The notes under the pieces were generated by a model. That model had not been told where the DNA came from, ran no database searches, and saw nothing but the letters and a program-made list of their open reading frames with translations. Below, piece after piece: positions 17,901-24,805 of a DNA stretch of 36,452 nucleotides. Positions within the stretch are counted from its first letter, which is position 1. The number at the start of each line of letters is the position of its first letter. A program made the position numbers and the translations under genes. The DNA lies in NCBI GenBank assembly GCA_020851075.1, contig JADZDL010000140.1:1-36452 (forward strand), written 5' to 3'. This DNA is from Planctomycetota bacterium. GTDB lineage: Bacteria; Planctomycetota; UBA1135; UBA2386.

Positions 17901-18027
17901 GGGGATCACCGCGACGGTAGCGCAGAAACAGGTCTTCGACGGTGGGCTGCACGAACGATGCTTTGCCGGGGTGGCAACAACTGTTGCAGACGCGCAAGGA
18001 TTGTTTCGCGCAACCTACCTCACGCAC
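14938..18027 (-). CDS. ECF sigma factor fused to a membrane segment and carboxypeptidase-regulatory-like domains
   Basis: This single 1029-residue reading frame joins a transcription factor to an exported region. Residues about 28-110 are sigma-70 region 2 (VEDLFLRYRRGD, NEADDLVQATFLAAM, PWLLGILANHVR). Residues 140-195 are region 4 (LPETYRTVLVLQIEHGMTAA, RPRATVRSQLHRGLDLLRRA). A hydrophobic run at about 238-263 (MKKVLAVLVVVFVAGVFW) should cross the membrane. The remaining 760 residues contain at least four CarboxypepD_reg/CNA-B-like repeats (GTVVDPLGNPV, GRVLDVDGLPL, GVVRDVDGKPV, GSVVDDSGQPL). The frame opens with GTG at 18027; the GTG at 17952 (VQPTVEDLF) gives a more usual sigma N-terminus. 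No separate anti-sigma gene is adjacent, so the sensor half may do that job. ECF sigma factors with long C-terminal extensions are known in Planctomycetota. Confidence 0.9.
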   Translation of the reverse strand: MREVGCAKQSLRVCNSCCHPGKASFVQPTVEDLFLRYRRGDPRALAGVFDRAAPEVWRVARYLSRSRNEADDLVQATFLAAMQSAARWRPEQPLVPWLLGILANHVRMARRRQRREVPAAAVVPRVPEDPVVAAEHAELRELLRQRIEELPETYRTVLVLQIEHGMTAAEVAHATGRPRATVRSQLHRGLDLLRRALPAGVLAISASAGVGDLAKVRGVVLAAAGEGVVGVSLGVGASALGVLAMKKVLAVLVVVFVAGVFWTWPESKARPSNASAPPDRVTEVAAALPQAIPEQPSVDAAAERILVAAPSVAAAPTTLRVRALWPDGMPAQAMTVTAQALPAEDWFSQRFFVTDLGGIAEWKTAVPGKMRVRARHGGEVMCEVAANQANEVELTIPAGVDARGTVVDPLGNPVGNAIVVIGSRIEEMLEATRTDGSGAFRLRALAPRMYVAAFAEGFSGSLVVRAAEFGEGPVVLKLPALGGAATGRVLDVDGLPLEGAWVAAGDVSIELDMADSKDKMRLRSLSVVRTDASGSFRLLGIPLCKPFPLHAGAAGHCGWKGQVLVDHREPFVEIRLARAVQLRGVVRDVDGKPVARAYVGVTDATSPGKQMGDSRPSWAQARTYTPEDGSFAFTSLAPGTIAVEVHNGKGREQRWVAWREFHGEPGDRLQWDPVVRDDLAIRGSVVDDSGQPLAGWRIEVDAAEGVPLAPTATSGADGGFVVSPCVQALYRVKCYAPGDQWNAEVIERKGVEPGGEPVVVRIGRDRLPSCFVQGTLASDQVGDSQGLMVFDRGRGEQWVKLQAGQPFAWGPLPPGHYALQLQATPSGGQRRATPLVVPLGEHELLPGQRLDLGELRLPTLGELAVELADARGQPVDKTLLRFAMIEAIQGGTSVEIVAGRGSTRVAPGRYLPSTGPNGRQVEHAPIEVRAGERTTVKLRFADVVRRQVRYDMSAIGVPARCYATFRKDGVPLHRVWFNFWRDEPATVDHAFTPGNWELAFELADGHVQSFPFVVTEDNSAPVIHVRPER

Positions 18028-18418
18028 TTCACTGACGCGCCATCCCCAGCCCCACCACCGCCGTCAACGACTCCGCTAAACCCGGTGGCACGTAGGCATG
18101 GCAACGGCGTACCGCGGTCATCGCCGACCCCACCCACCACGTTGCAGGCGACGTACCGTAGCTATCCGCAGAGCGCCGCGCATTCCCGCCAAGACCAGTG
18201 CAATACCAAAACACCACCGCGACCAACCACTGCCATCATTGACCCAAGCACAAACCAGGAATCCGCCACTAGCCAATACCAAGTGCCATCCCAAGAACCT
18301 CTCAAGGCCCCAGATTCTCACACCTTCCTGCTCCGAGAAAGCGTGCGAATCCCATAGATCCACACGAAGCAGCCGCCACCAGCAGCCTCCACGCTCCCCT
18401 GAGCCTGCTGCCCAACGA
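18028..18418. other. 391-base gap without a convincing gene
   Basis: This gap lies upstream of the sigma-fusion gene and downstream of the propeller protein gene, both on the minus strand. Open frames here have unlikely compositions and no ribosome binding sites. It is C- and A-rich on the plus strand around 18190-18300, unlike coding DNA elsewhere in the window. A -35-like TTGCCA lies on the minus strand (18101-18106) but has no good -10 partner. It probably holds the sigma-fusion promoter. Confidence 0.3.
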
Positions 18419-19501
18419 TCACCCAATCGAAATGGTGATCGTATCCGTGACCGCAAACTGGGGATTGGCGCAACCGCCGGTCCCCAGGAAGTCCGCACCC
18501 TGCACGTAGACGGAGAGGCCGATCATCGAAGTAGCCGGTGGAATCGTAAAAGCCGCAATCGAGCCACCCGCCACCTCGAGCCAATCTTGGCCGATCGTGC
18601 AGCCGCAGAAAGTCTGCGTCACGCCAGTGAGACCAAATCCGACGAACGGCAGGCCAGTGATGCCGCCGAGGGTCATCGTCACGGTGCCGCCCGGTGCGGG
18701 ACTGCCGCTCGGCGTGATCGTCGTCGAGCCACACGCGTGCGCCTGCCGCGACAATCGCCCAGCGCCGGACACGAACGTGAGCCCGATCATGTTGCCGGCG
18801 CCCACCGTGCCAACCTGTGTCGGCAGGCCAGTGGCAACATCGACCGTGAAGAGCATGTCCTGCAGGTTGTCGAGCACGTACATCGTTGCCGTGCCAAGGT
18901 GGAACGCCATCGATCCGGCATTCGTGATCCCGGTCATCGGCCCGATCAGCGTCGCTGCGCCCGAACTGCGATCGATGCTGTACAGGCTGTCCGTTGTGGC
19001 ACTCGTCATGAGCATCGTGTCGTGCACGAGGTCGTAGCCGAGGTTGTACCCGTTGGTGGACGAGCCGAGGCCGGATAGGCCGATCAGCGTCGCCGCACCG
19101 GTCGTGAGGTCGATCGAATAGAATCCACCGTTGTGGCCAGAAACGCCGTACAGCGTGCCCGTGCTGCTATCCCATTCGAGGCCAGCCATCACGATCGCCG
19201 AACTGCCGTAGGCACCGATCAAGCGGGTCTGCCAGTTCGTGAGATCGACTTCGTAGACGGAGTCGGTGCCGTTGCCCGACATGTACATCTTGCCGCCGAG
19301 GTAGTCGTAGGCGAGCGCCGCCGGAATCGCCGCCGCGGGCGACATGCTGCCAAGCAGCGTACGAGCCCCCGTGGTGGCGTCCAGCTCGTAGACCGTCGCA
19401 CTACCGGGTGCTGTGTCGACTGCGATCAGGCGTTGCGCCGTCGCTGACGAACAGAGGGCGAATGCGCCGAGGAGAATTGCGGTGCTGGTTGCTTTCATCA
19501 T
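18419..19501 (-). CDS. Secreted beta-propeller-like protein with C-terminal beta module
   Basis: The 360-residue protein begins MMKATSTAILLGAFALCSSATAQ, a clean signal peptide with a likely cleavage after ATAQ. That is why I start at 19501 rather than at upstream in-frame codons (open to 19606). Residues about 25-250 contain repeated units such as YELDATTGARTLLG, YEVDLTNWQTRLIG, YSIDLTTGAATLIG, YSIDRSSGAATLIG and FTVDVATGLPTQVG, spaced about 40-45 residues apart. This is the pattern of a propeller related to DUF4394-like proteins. The last 110 residues (from CGSTTITPSGSPAPGG) switch to a beta module ending SVYVQGADFLG and TDTITISIG, like the ends of the kelch protein and of the protein at 31945-33153. 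Function is unknown; cell surface or periplasmic location is inferred. The gene is divergent from the SNF2 helicase gene. Confidence 0.82.
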   Translation of the reverse strand: MMKATSTAILLGAFALCSSATAQRLIAVDTAPGSATVYELDATTGARTLLGSMSPAAAIPAALAYDYLGGKMYMSGNGTDSVYEVDLTNWQTRLIGAYGSSAIVMAGLEWDSSTGTLYGVSGHNGGFYSIDLTTGAATLIGLSGLGSSTNGYNLGYDLVHDTMLMTSATTDSLYSIDRSSGAATLIGPMTGITNAGSMAFHLGTATMYVLDNLQDMLFTVDVATGLPTQVGTVGAGNMIGLTFVSGAGRLSRQAHACGSTTITPSGSPAPGGTVTMTLGGITGLPFVGFGLTGVTQTFCGCTIGQDWLEVAGGSIAAFTIPPATSMIGLSVYVQGADFLGTGGCANPQFAVTDTITISIG

Positions 19502-19630
19502 TGGTCGTTGGTTTCGTGTGTGCTCACGGATCCTAATGCACATCCACCAGGTCGCGCCGGCATCCAACCCCAAGAATCCGCGCAAAGGCTTCCCCTGGTT
19601 GCCCACTTAGAGGCAGGAGCAACCTGATCC

Positions 19631-22600
19631 ATGAGTTACGAAGCCGACCTGCAGAACTTCCCCAAGATGCGCCGCGAGCGAGGAGCTCACCTCGTCGCCG
19701 CGGACGCCGTGCGCATCGACGGGCGTGAAGGGAGCCACCTGTTGGCCACGGTACGCGATCGCAAGCTGCACACGGTGCACCTGACCCGCGACGCCAAGGG
19801 CAAACTCGAATCGACGTGTTCGTGTATGGGGCCAGCGTTCTGTGAACACGCGGCGGCGGTGATCCTGACGGACTATCTACGCAGCACACCGCGCGCGCCC
19901 AAGAACGTGCCGGCGACTCGCGGGCGGTCGCAGGTGGCGCCGCGACCGGCACCGACACCGCCGCCGCCGCCCGCCAATTGGCGGATGCGCCTCGAACGGG
20001 TTCTCGACCGCATGCCGGATGAGGATGAGGAGGCCACCGAGTCCTTGTTGCGCTACGTGCTCGATCTCGACCGGGCCCGGCGCCATTCGCGCCTGCGCCT
20101 GTCGATCCACAAGAAGCGCACCAGGCGCTCCCCCACCGCCGAAGAGCGCGCTGCGGACCGCCGCGTGCTCGCGCTGCTGCAGCATGTGCAGCGCGACATG
20201 CCGCGCGGCGATGGAACGTGGTTTGTGCCCGACCGCGACGAAGCCGAACTGCTCATGCCGTTGCTGCTGGCCACCGAACGTCTGCAGGTTCGCGCACCAA
20301 CAGACCAGGATCCTGGTGAACTTGTGCCACTGCGCGCGGAGCTGGGGCAGGTCACGTTCCGCAGCGAGATGCGGCGTACTGCGGAGCAAGTCGGCATGCA
20401 CGGCTGGTTCGAGCTTGAGGGCCAACGCGTCGCCGCCGAACGCGTTCGCGCGGTGCTTGAGTGTGGCTACGTGGTGTTCGACGATTGCGTAGCGAAGTTC
20501 GACGGTGGCAACTCTCTCCCACTCGTGCGCGAACTCACGTGCATGGGCCCGATCGAGGCGCCGGCACACGAAGAGGGCGCGCTGGTCGCAACGCTACTCG
20601 AACTCGCCGACCACATCCCGGATGTTGCGCCGGTGGTTTCGACCAGACCCGCGCCGCCCCCAGAACCGGTGCTCATCGTGCTCGCCAAGAACGCGCAGCG
20701 CGAGTACATCCCGGCCGAGGTTCGCTTCGATTATGGCTCGCGGCGCAGCGAGTACCACGCTTCGCCGATCCTGCATCCCGCGGAGCCCGACGGCACCTAC
20801 CTGGCTACCGACCCCGCGGCAGAAACCGCCTTGCTGGCACATTGCTGCGAGCTCGCTGGCGAGGAACTGCAGCCCACTGCCGTGCCAGCGTACTTCACGA
20901 TCCCGCACCGGCACGTGAGCGCGGTGATGCGACGTGCCATGGCCGGCGGCATGCGCGTGCTCGCCGACAGCAAGCCCCTGAAGAGCGCGCAAGTGCTGCG
21001 CATCAGCGTCAACAGCGGCATCGACTGGTTCTCGGTGAATGGCGAACTCGACTTCGGCGGCGCCACGCTGCCACTCGACGCCGCGATCGAAGCGCTGCTG
21101 CGCGGCGAGCACTTCGTTGCGATCGGCGACGGCAGCTTCGCGATGCTGCCCGAGGAATGGCTACGGAGTTGGGGGAATGCGCTGCTGCTCGGCGAGAAGA
21201 CGGAAGATGGCGTTCGCATGCGCTCGAGCCAGGCCATGCTGCTCGACGCACTGCTGAGCACGCACACCGAGACCACGACGAAACTCGACAAGAAGTTCCA
21301 GCAACTGCGTTCGCGCATCGCCAGCGCCGACCACCAGGCCGAACTGCCTGAGCCCCCCGGCTTCACGGGCACCTTGCGGCCCTACCAACGCCGCGGCCTC
21401 GGCTGGTTGCACTTCCTGCGCGATACGGGCCTTGGCGGCTGCCTCGCCGACGACATGGGACTTGGCAAGACGATCCAAGTGCTCGCGCTGCTGCTCACCG
21501 TTCACCGCGAACGCCCCGGTCGTCCATCACTGCTCGTGTTGCCACTGTCGCTGCTGGCCAACTGGCGCCGGGAGGCCGAACGCTTCACACCCGAACTGCG
21601 CGTATTTGACTTTCACGGCGGCGATCGCTGGTCACGTTTGGAAGACAGCGGCGGTTTTGACGCCCACGACCTCATACTCACGACCTACGGCACACTGCGC
21701 CTGGACATTGCGCGGTTCGACCAGCAGCAGACCCGCTTTGCCTATGCGGTGCTCGACGAAGCACACGCCATTGAAAACGCGCAAAGCCAGACGAGCAAAG
21801 CCGTGCGCCTGCTGCGCGCGGACCATCGTCTCGCGATGACAGGCACGCCCGTGCAGAACCACCTCGGCGAATTGTGGGCGCTGTTTGAGTTCCTCAATCC
21901 GGGTTTGCTTGGCCGCAGTTCGGCCTGGAAGCGACTGATCAGCACGGGCGACAACCGCGGCAAAGGGCTCGACCTGCAGCTCCTGCATCGTGCCCTGGCG
22001 CCCGTGATGCTGCGGCGCACCAAAGAACAGGTGCTGCCCGATCTGCCAGAGAAGCAGGAACAAGACCTGCTCTGCGAACTCGAGGGCACCCAGAAGCAGT
22101 CCTACGATGCCCTGCGGCGCACTTTCCACGAACAGTTCGTGGAGGGCACCGTCGAGCTCCGCAACCAGGAGCGCTTCCTCGTGCTCGAAGCGCTGCTGCG
22201 CCTGCGCCAGGCGGCCTGCCACGAAGGCCTGCTCGTCGACGAATACAAGAGTCGCGGCTCCGCCAAACTCGATGCGCTGCTGCCGATGCTGCAGGAGATC
22301 GCCGAAAACGGCCACAAGGCGCTCGTATTCTCACAGTTCACGGAGTTCCTCGCGATCCTCAGGTCGCGGCTTGGGTCGCTCGGCATCGAGCACGAATACC
22401 TCGACGGCAAGACGACGAAGCGCCAGGACCGCGTCGACCGATTCCAGACCGATGCGAAGTGCCCGCTGTTCTTGATCAGCCTCAAAGCCGGCGGTGTCGG
22501 CCTCAACCTCACGGCGGCCGACTACGTGTTCCTGCTCGATCCGTGGTGGAACCCAGCCGCCGAAGCCCAGGCCGTCGATCGTGCCCACCGCATCGGTCGG

Positions 22601-22765
22601 CAGGGCAAGGTCACGGTGTATCGCCTGATTGCGCGCGACACCATCGAGGAGAAAGTGCTGCAGCTGCAGAGGGAGAAGAAGCAACTCGTCGACGCGGTGC
22701 TGAGTGCCGACAAATCGTTGCTCGCCAAACTCACGCGCGAAGATCTGGCAGCGCTGTTGGCGTGA
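19631..22765 (+). CDS. SNF2-family helicase with N-terminal SWIM zinc finger
   Basis: The 1044-residue protein is a DNA-dependent ATPase of the SNF2 (Swi2/Snf2, RapA-like) superfamily 2 group. An N-terminal SWIM domain has CxCx5CxH (C63, C65, C71, H73). The middle 500 residues are poorly conserved to my eye. The ATPase core follows, with RPYQRRGLGWLHFL, Walker A DDMGLGKT at about 607-614, DEAH at 709-712 and MTGTPVQNHLGELW. The C-terminal helicase lobe has KALVFSQFTEFL, LISLKAGGVGLNLTAADYV and RAHRIGRQGKVTVYRLIA. Members remodel protein-DNA complexes and may act in transcription or repair; the specific role here is unknown. A GGAG lies upstream of the start MSYEADLQNF. A broken copy of its last codons lies 540 bases downstream at 23306-23444. 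Confidence 0.94.
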   Translation: MSYEADLQNFPKMRRERGAHLVAADAVRIDGREGSHLLATVRDRKLHTVHLTRDAKGKLESTCSCMGPAFCEHAAAVILTDYLRSTPRAPKNVPATRGRSQVAPRPAPTPPPPPANWRMRLERVLDRMPDEDEEATESLLRYVLDLDRARRHSRLRLSIHKKRTRRSPTAEERAADRRVLALLQHVQRDMPRGDGTWFVPDRDEAELLMPLLLATERLQVRAPTDQDPGELVPLRAELGQVTFRSEMRRTAEQVGMHGWFELEGQRVAAERVRAVLECGYVVFDDCVAKFDGGNSLPLVRELTCMGPIEAPAHEEGALVATLLELADHIPDVAPVVSTRPAPPPEPVLIVLAKNAQREYIPAEVRFDYGSRRSEYHASPILHPAEPDGTYLATDPAAETALLAHCCELAGEELQPTAVPAYFTIPHRHVSAVMRRAMAGGMRVLADSKPLKSAQVLRISVNSGIDWFSVNGELDFGGATLPLDAAIEALLRGEHFVAIGDGSFAMLPEEWLRSWGNALLLGEKTEDGVRMRSSQAMLLDALLSTHTETTTKLDKKFQQLRSRIASADHQAELPEPPGFTGTLRPYQRRGLGWLHFLRDTGLGGCLADDMGLGKTIQVLALLLTVHRERPGRPSLLVLPLSLLANWRREAERFTPELRVFDFHGGDRWSRLEDSGGFDAHDLILTTYGTLRLDIARFDQQQTRFAYAVLDEAHAIENAQSQTSKAVRLLRADHRLAMTGTPVQNHLGELWALFEFLNPGLLGRSSAWKRLISTGDNRGKGLDLQLLHRALAPVMLRRTKEQVLPDLPEKQEQDLLCELEGTQKQSYDALRRTFHEQFVEGTVELRNQERFLVLEALLRLRQAACHEGLLVDEYKSRGSAKLDALLPMLQEIAENGHKALVFSQFTEFLAILRSRLGSLGIEHEYLDGKTTKRQDRVDRFQTDAKCPLFLISLKAGGVGLNLTAADYVFLLDPWWNPAAEAQAVDRAHRIGRQGKVTVYRLIARDTIEEKVLQLQREKKQLVDAVLSADKSLLAKLTREDLAALLA

Positions 22766-22834
22766 GAGCGCGCACTTGAGGAGAGCCCGGTACGCTCGTT
22801 GGTGCTTGCTCCAACGCAGCGCCTGCAGCCTGAG

Positions 22835-23233
22835 TCAACTCCTGCCAGGCAGCGCGGGCACAAGGACCAAGGCCACGTCACTTCCAGTAGCCACGAGCCA
22901 AGGATGTGCGCCCGCGGAAGCGGCGAACCAATCACTCCATGGGCCAGTTCTTCCGGCCAGATACTCCGCGGCAAATCCACGGCCGAGCACAGAACAGAAG
23001 TGGCCCTCGTGGAGCGGGCACTCGTAACCTTCCCCATAGGCTCTCATGTACGCCTTCGCTTCGGGCGCATCCTCGGATGCGAAGAAGCCAATCCAGCCGC
23101 CGTCACCTGCAAAAACCGCATCCAAGACCGTGGCTTCCTCCATCATCTCATGCATTTGGGACTCGAACCGTGAGCAGAGTCCGACTGCCGACCCATCTCC
23201 TGAGCCCAACACCCTGAATACCTGAGCGTTCAT
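22835..23233 (-). CDS. Hypothetical protein between helicase gene and helicase remnant
   Basis: This 132-residue reading frame (MNAQVFRVLGSGDGSAVGL...) is not recognised. It has a protein-like composition, acidic overall. It has three cysteines and segments such as GWIGFFASEDAPEAKAYMRA, CPLHEGHFCSVLG and a C-terminal apolar stretch VALVLVPALPGRS. No signal peptide or clear motif is seen, and no ribosome binding site precedes the ATG at 23233. It lies between the SNF2 helicase gene and the decayed copy of that gene, on the opposite strand. It may have arrived with the duplication or survived from an earlier arrangement. It could also be a non-coding artefact, but its length and composition favour a real or recently real gene. 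Confidence 0.5.
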   Translation of the reverse strand: MNAQVFRVLGSGDGSAVGLCSRFESQMHEMMEEATVLDAVFAGDGGWIGFFASEDAPEAKAYMRAYGEGYECPLHEGHFCSVLGRGFAAEYLAGRTGPWSDWFAASAGAHPWLVATGSDVALVLVPALPGRS

Positions 23234-23305
23234 CAAGCGCGCTATGACCCCGTGGATGTAGAACGAACCATCGCACCATCATAGACCAGCCTCGGAACCC
23301 CTCAA

Positions 23306-23444
23306 TGCCCACGCGCCGCATCGCTCACGGTCTATCGCCTCATCGCGCGCGACACCAGAGCAACTCGTGAATGCGGTGCTGAGTGCCGACAAGTCGTTGC
23401 TCGCCAAACTCACGCGCGAAGACCTGGCTGCGCTGTTGGCGTGA
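23306..23444 (+). pseudogene. Remnant of a second SNF2 helicase 3' end
   Basis: About 140 bases repeat the end of the helicase gene. The block 23325-23356 matches 22611-22642 with three differences, and 23373-23447 matches 22694-22768 with three differences; all six fall at synonymous third codon positions. Between the blocks 39 bases of the intact gene are replaced by four, shifting the frame. An upstream segment is also missing after the CGCATCG around 23317-23323. The remnant keeps the same stop codon (23442-23444) and would encode SADKSLLAKLTREDLAALLA. It cannot make a helicase and is a decayed paralogue fragment. Confidence 0.85.
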
Positions 23445-23450
23445 GAGGAG

Positions 23451-23840
23451 TCAAGCCGGCAGGCATTCGACGCCGTACGCAGTCAGTGCCGAGTCGGCGG
23501 TCAACAACGGCACGTCTTCGACGAGCGCCTGCGCGACAAGCAGCCGGTCGAAGGGATCGCGATGGTGCGAGGGCAATTCGGCAATGCGCGCTGCGTGCGC
23601 ATGATGCACAGGCAACGCTGTAAGCCCCTGTTCGATCATCATGCGCGTCACGAACGCGTGCATTGGCTCTTCGATGCGGAGCTTGCCGAGGGAAGCCTTG
23701 ATCGCGAGTTCCCAAGTCGAACCAGCACTCCAGAGCAGCTCGTTGGCAGGGTCCGCAAACAGAGCCCGCGTCTCTTTGCGCAACCGCGACGCGTCGTGCA
23801 CCCACCACAGCAACACATGAGTGTCGAGGAGCACCCTCAT
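23451..23840 (-). CDS. PIN-domain toxin (VapC-like)
   Basis: The 129-residue protein is a PIN-domain ribonuclease toxin of a type II toxin-antitoxin pair. The acidic active-site residues are visible: D6 in MRVLLDTHVLLWW, E44 in STWELAIKASLGKL, D98 in HHRDPFDRLLVAQA and D116 in LLTADSAL. The WELAIK and DPFDR motifs are typical of the Sll0205-type PIN subgroup, which usually pairs with Phd/YefM antitoxins. The target RNA is unknown. Its ATG overlaps the antitoxin stop by four bases (ATGA), so the two are translationally coupled. Its stop codon lies seven bases from the stop of the helicase remnant on the other strand. Confidence 0.93.
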   Translation of the reverse strand: MRVLLDTHVLLWWVHDASRLRKETRALFADPANELLWSAGSTWELAIKASLGKLRIEEPMHAFVTRMMIEQGLTALPVHHAHAARIAELPSHHRDPFDRLLVAQALVEDVPLLTADSALTAYGVECLPA

Positions 23841-24088
23841 TGCCGCCCTTCGATCTGCCGCCCCTCAAACTTGTCGAGCAGGTCGTCGGGCAACGGCGCA
23901 TCGAAGTCCTCGGCGACCCAGAGTGTCCCGCGTTCGGTCTCAGGGACGCGCAAGCGCGCCGAACGAATCGGCACGATGCGTGCGATCGGCTCCCCTGCTT
24001 TCGCGATGATCACCTCCTCGCCAGCCTGTACCTTTGCCAGGATCTGGGAGAAGTGCGTCTTGGCTTCATGGATGTTGAACGAGTCCAT
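23837..24088 (-). CDS. Phd/YefM-family antitoxin
   Basis: The 83-residue protein starts MDSFNIHEAKTHFSQILAKV, the typical DNA-binding fold of Phd/YefM antitoxins, followed by GEEVIIAKAGEPIARIVPI. Its C-terminal tail (FDAPLPDDLLDKFEG) is the usual toxin-neutralising segment. The frame is open further upstream, but that extension reads through the operator repeats, so the ATG at 24088 is the start. It should bind the downstream-encoded VapC-like toxin and repress its own promoter through the paired palindromes at 24099-24121. Confidence 0.93.
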   Translation of the reverse strand: MDSFNIHEAKTHFSQILAKVQAGEEVIIAKAGEPIARIVPIRSARLRVPETERGTLWVAEDFDAPLPDDLLDKFEGRQIEGRQ

Positions 24089-24098
24089 GCCGCCAACA

Positions 24099-24121
24099 TC
24101 GACTAAGTCCTCGACTAAGTC
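24099..24121 (-). promoter_or_regulatory. Toxin-antitoxin operator: two GACTTAGTC palindromes over a promoter
   Basis: On the minus strand the sequence GACTTAGTCGA occurs twice in tandem, centred 12 bases apart (plus-strand TCGACTAAGTC at 24099-24109 and 24111-24121). Each GACTTAGTC is itself a GACT-N-AGTC palindrome. The distal copy overlaps a TTGACT -35-like hexamer; 17 bases further is GATGTT, a weak -10. The start codon follows 11 bases after the proximal copy. This is the arrangement expected for autorepression by a Phd-type antitoxin. Binding is inferred. Confidence 0.7.
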
Positions 24122-24157
24122 AATCCGACAGTTCCACAGAGTCACGCTGTGTGACCT

Positions 24158-24805
24158 TCATAGCTCAAACACCCGATCGGCAAGGCGGCGCCCAAGCTCC
24201 GGATCGTGCGTCACCATCGCTTGCGTGAACCCGCGATCGCGCAAATCGCCGATCACCTTCACGACCTCGGCAGTGCTGCCCGGGTCGAGCGCTGAGGTCG
24301 GTTCATCGAGCAGCAGCACCTCGGGTTCGGTCGCCAGCGCGCGCGCAATCGCTATGCGCTGCGACTCCCCACCCGACAGACGCGCCGGAAACCGATCGGC
24401 CGCGTCCTGCATGCCGACGAGTTTGAGCAACTCCATGGCCCGCGCTTCGGCGGCCTCCCGCTCGCGGCCCTGCACGATGCGCGGCGCCAAGGTCACATTG
24501 TCGAGCACACACAGGTGTGGGAACAGGTGATAACCCTGAAACACCATGCCCGTGCGGCGGCGCAAGGCCGTAGCGCGCTTCACCCATTCGCCATGGGGCA
24601 GCCCGGCCGGGATCTCGATCTCGCCAAGGCGCACCGTGCCGGCGTCGTGACGTTCGAGTTGGTTCAACATGCGCAACAGGGTGCTCTTGCCGCTGCCGCT
24701 GCGCCCCATGATCACGGTGGTCTTGCCAGGCAACAGGTCGAGGTCGAGACCTGCGAACAACGCACGCCCACCAAACTGCTTGCCGATGCCGCGAAGTTCG
24801 ATCAT
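24158..24805 (-). CDS. Polar amino-acid ABC transporter, ATP-binding protein
   Basis: The 215-residue ATPase powers uptake through the permease encoded just upstream. Walker A is GRSGSGKST (34-42), the Q-loop is MVFQGYHLFPHL (Q90), the signature is LSGGESQR (143-150), Walker B is LLLDEPTSALDP (164-175) and the switch histidine lies in MVTHD. The motif spacing and the FGGRALFAGLDLDL start are those of the polar amino-acid (GlnQ/HisP) group. It is about 25 residues shorter at the C-terminus than most relatives, ending RRLADRVFEL, without an obvious loss of motifs. Its start overlaps the permease stop by four bases. The transported amino acid cannot be read from the sequence. Confidence 0.94.
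   Translation of the reverse strand: MIELRGIGKQFGGRALFAGLDLDLLPGKTTVIMGRSGSGKSTLLRMLNQLERHDAGTVRLGEIEIPAGLPHGEWVKRATALRRRTGMVFQGYHLFPHLCVLDNVTLAPRIVQGREREAAEARAMELLKLVGMQDAADRFPARLSGGESQRIAIARALATEPEVLLLDEPTSALDPGSTAEVVKVIGDLRDRGFTQAMVTHDPELGRRLADRVFEL

Noticed and set aside
18118..18498. Possible small membrane protein on the minus strand upstream of the sigma fusion
   Set aside because: The frame has some apolar stretches, but it overlaps the end of the propeller gene, has no ribosome binding site, and its Trp/Arg-rich composition is typical of chance frames in C-rich DNA.
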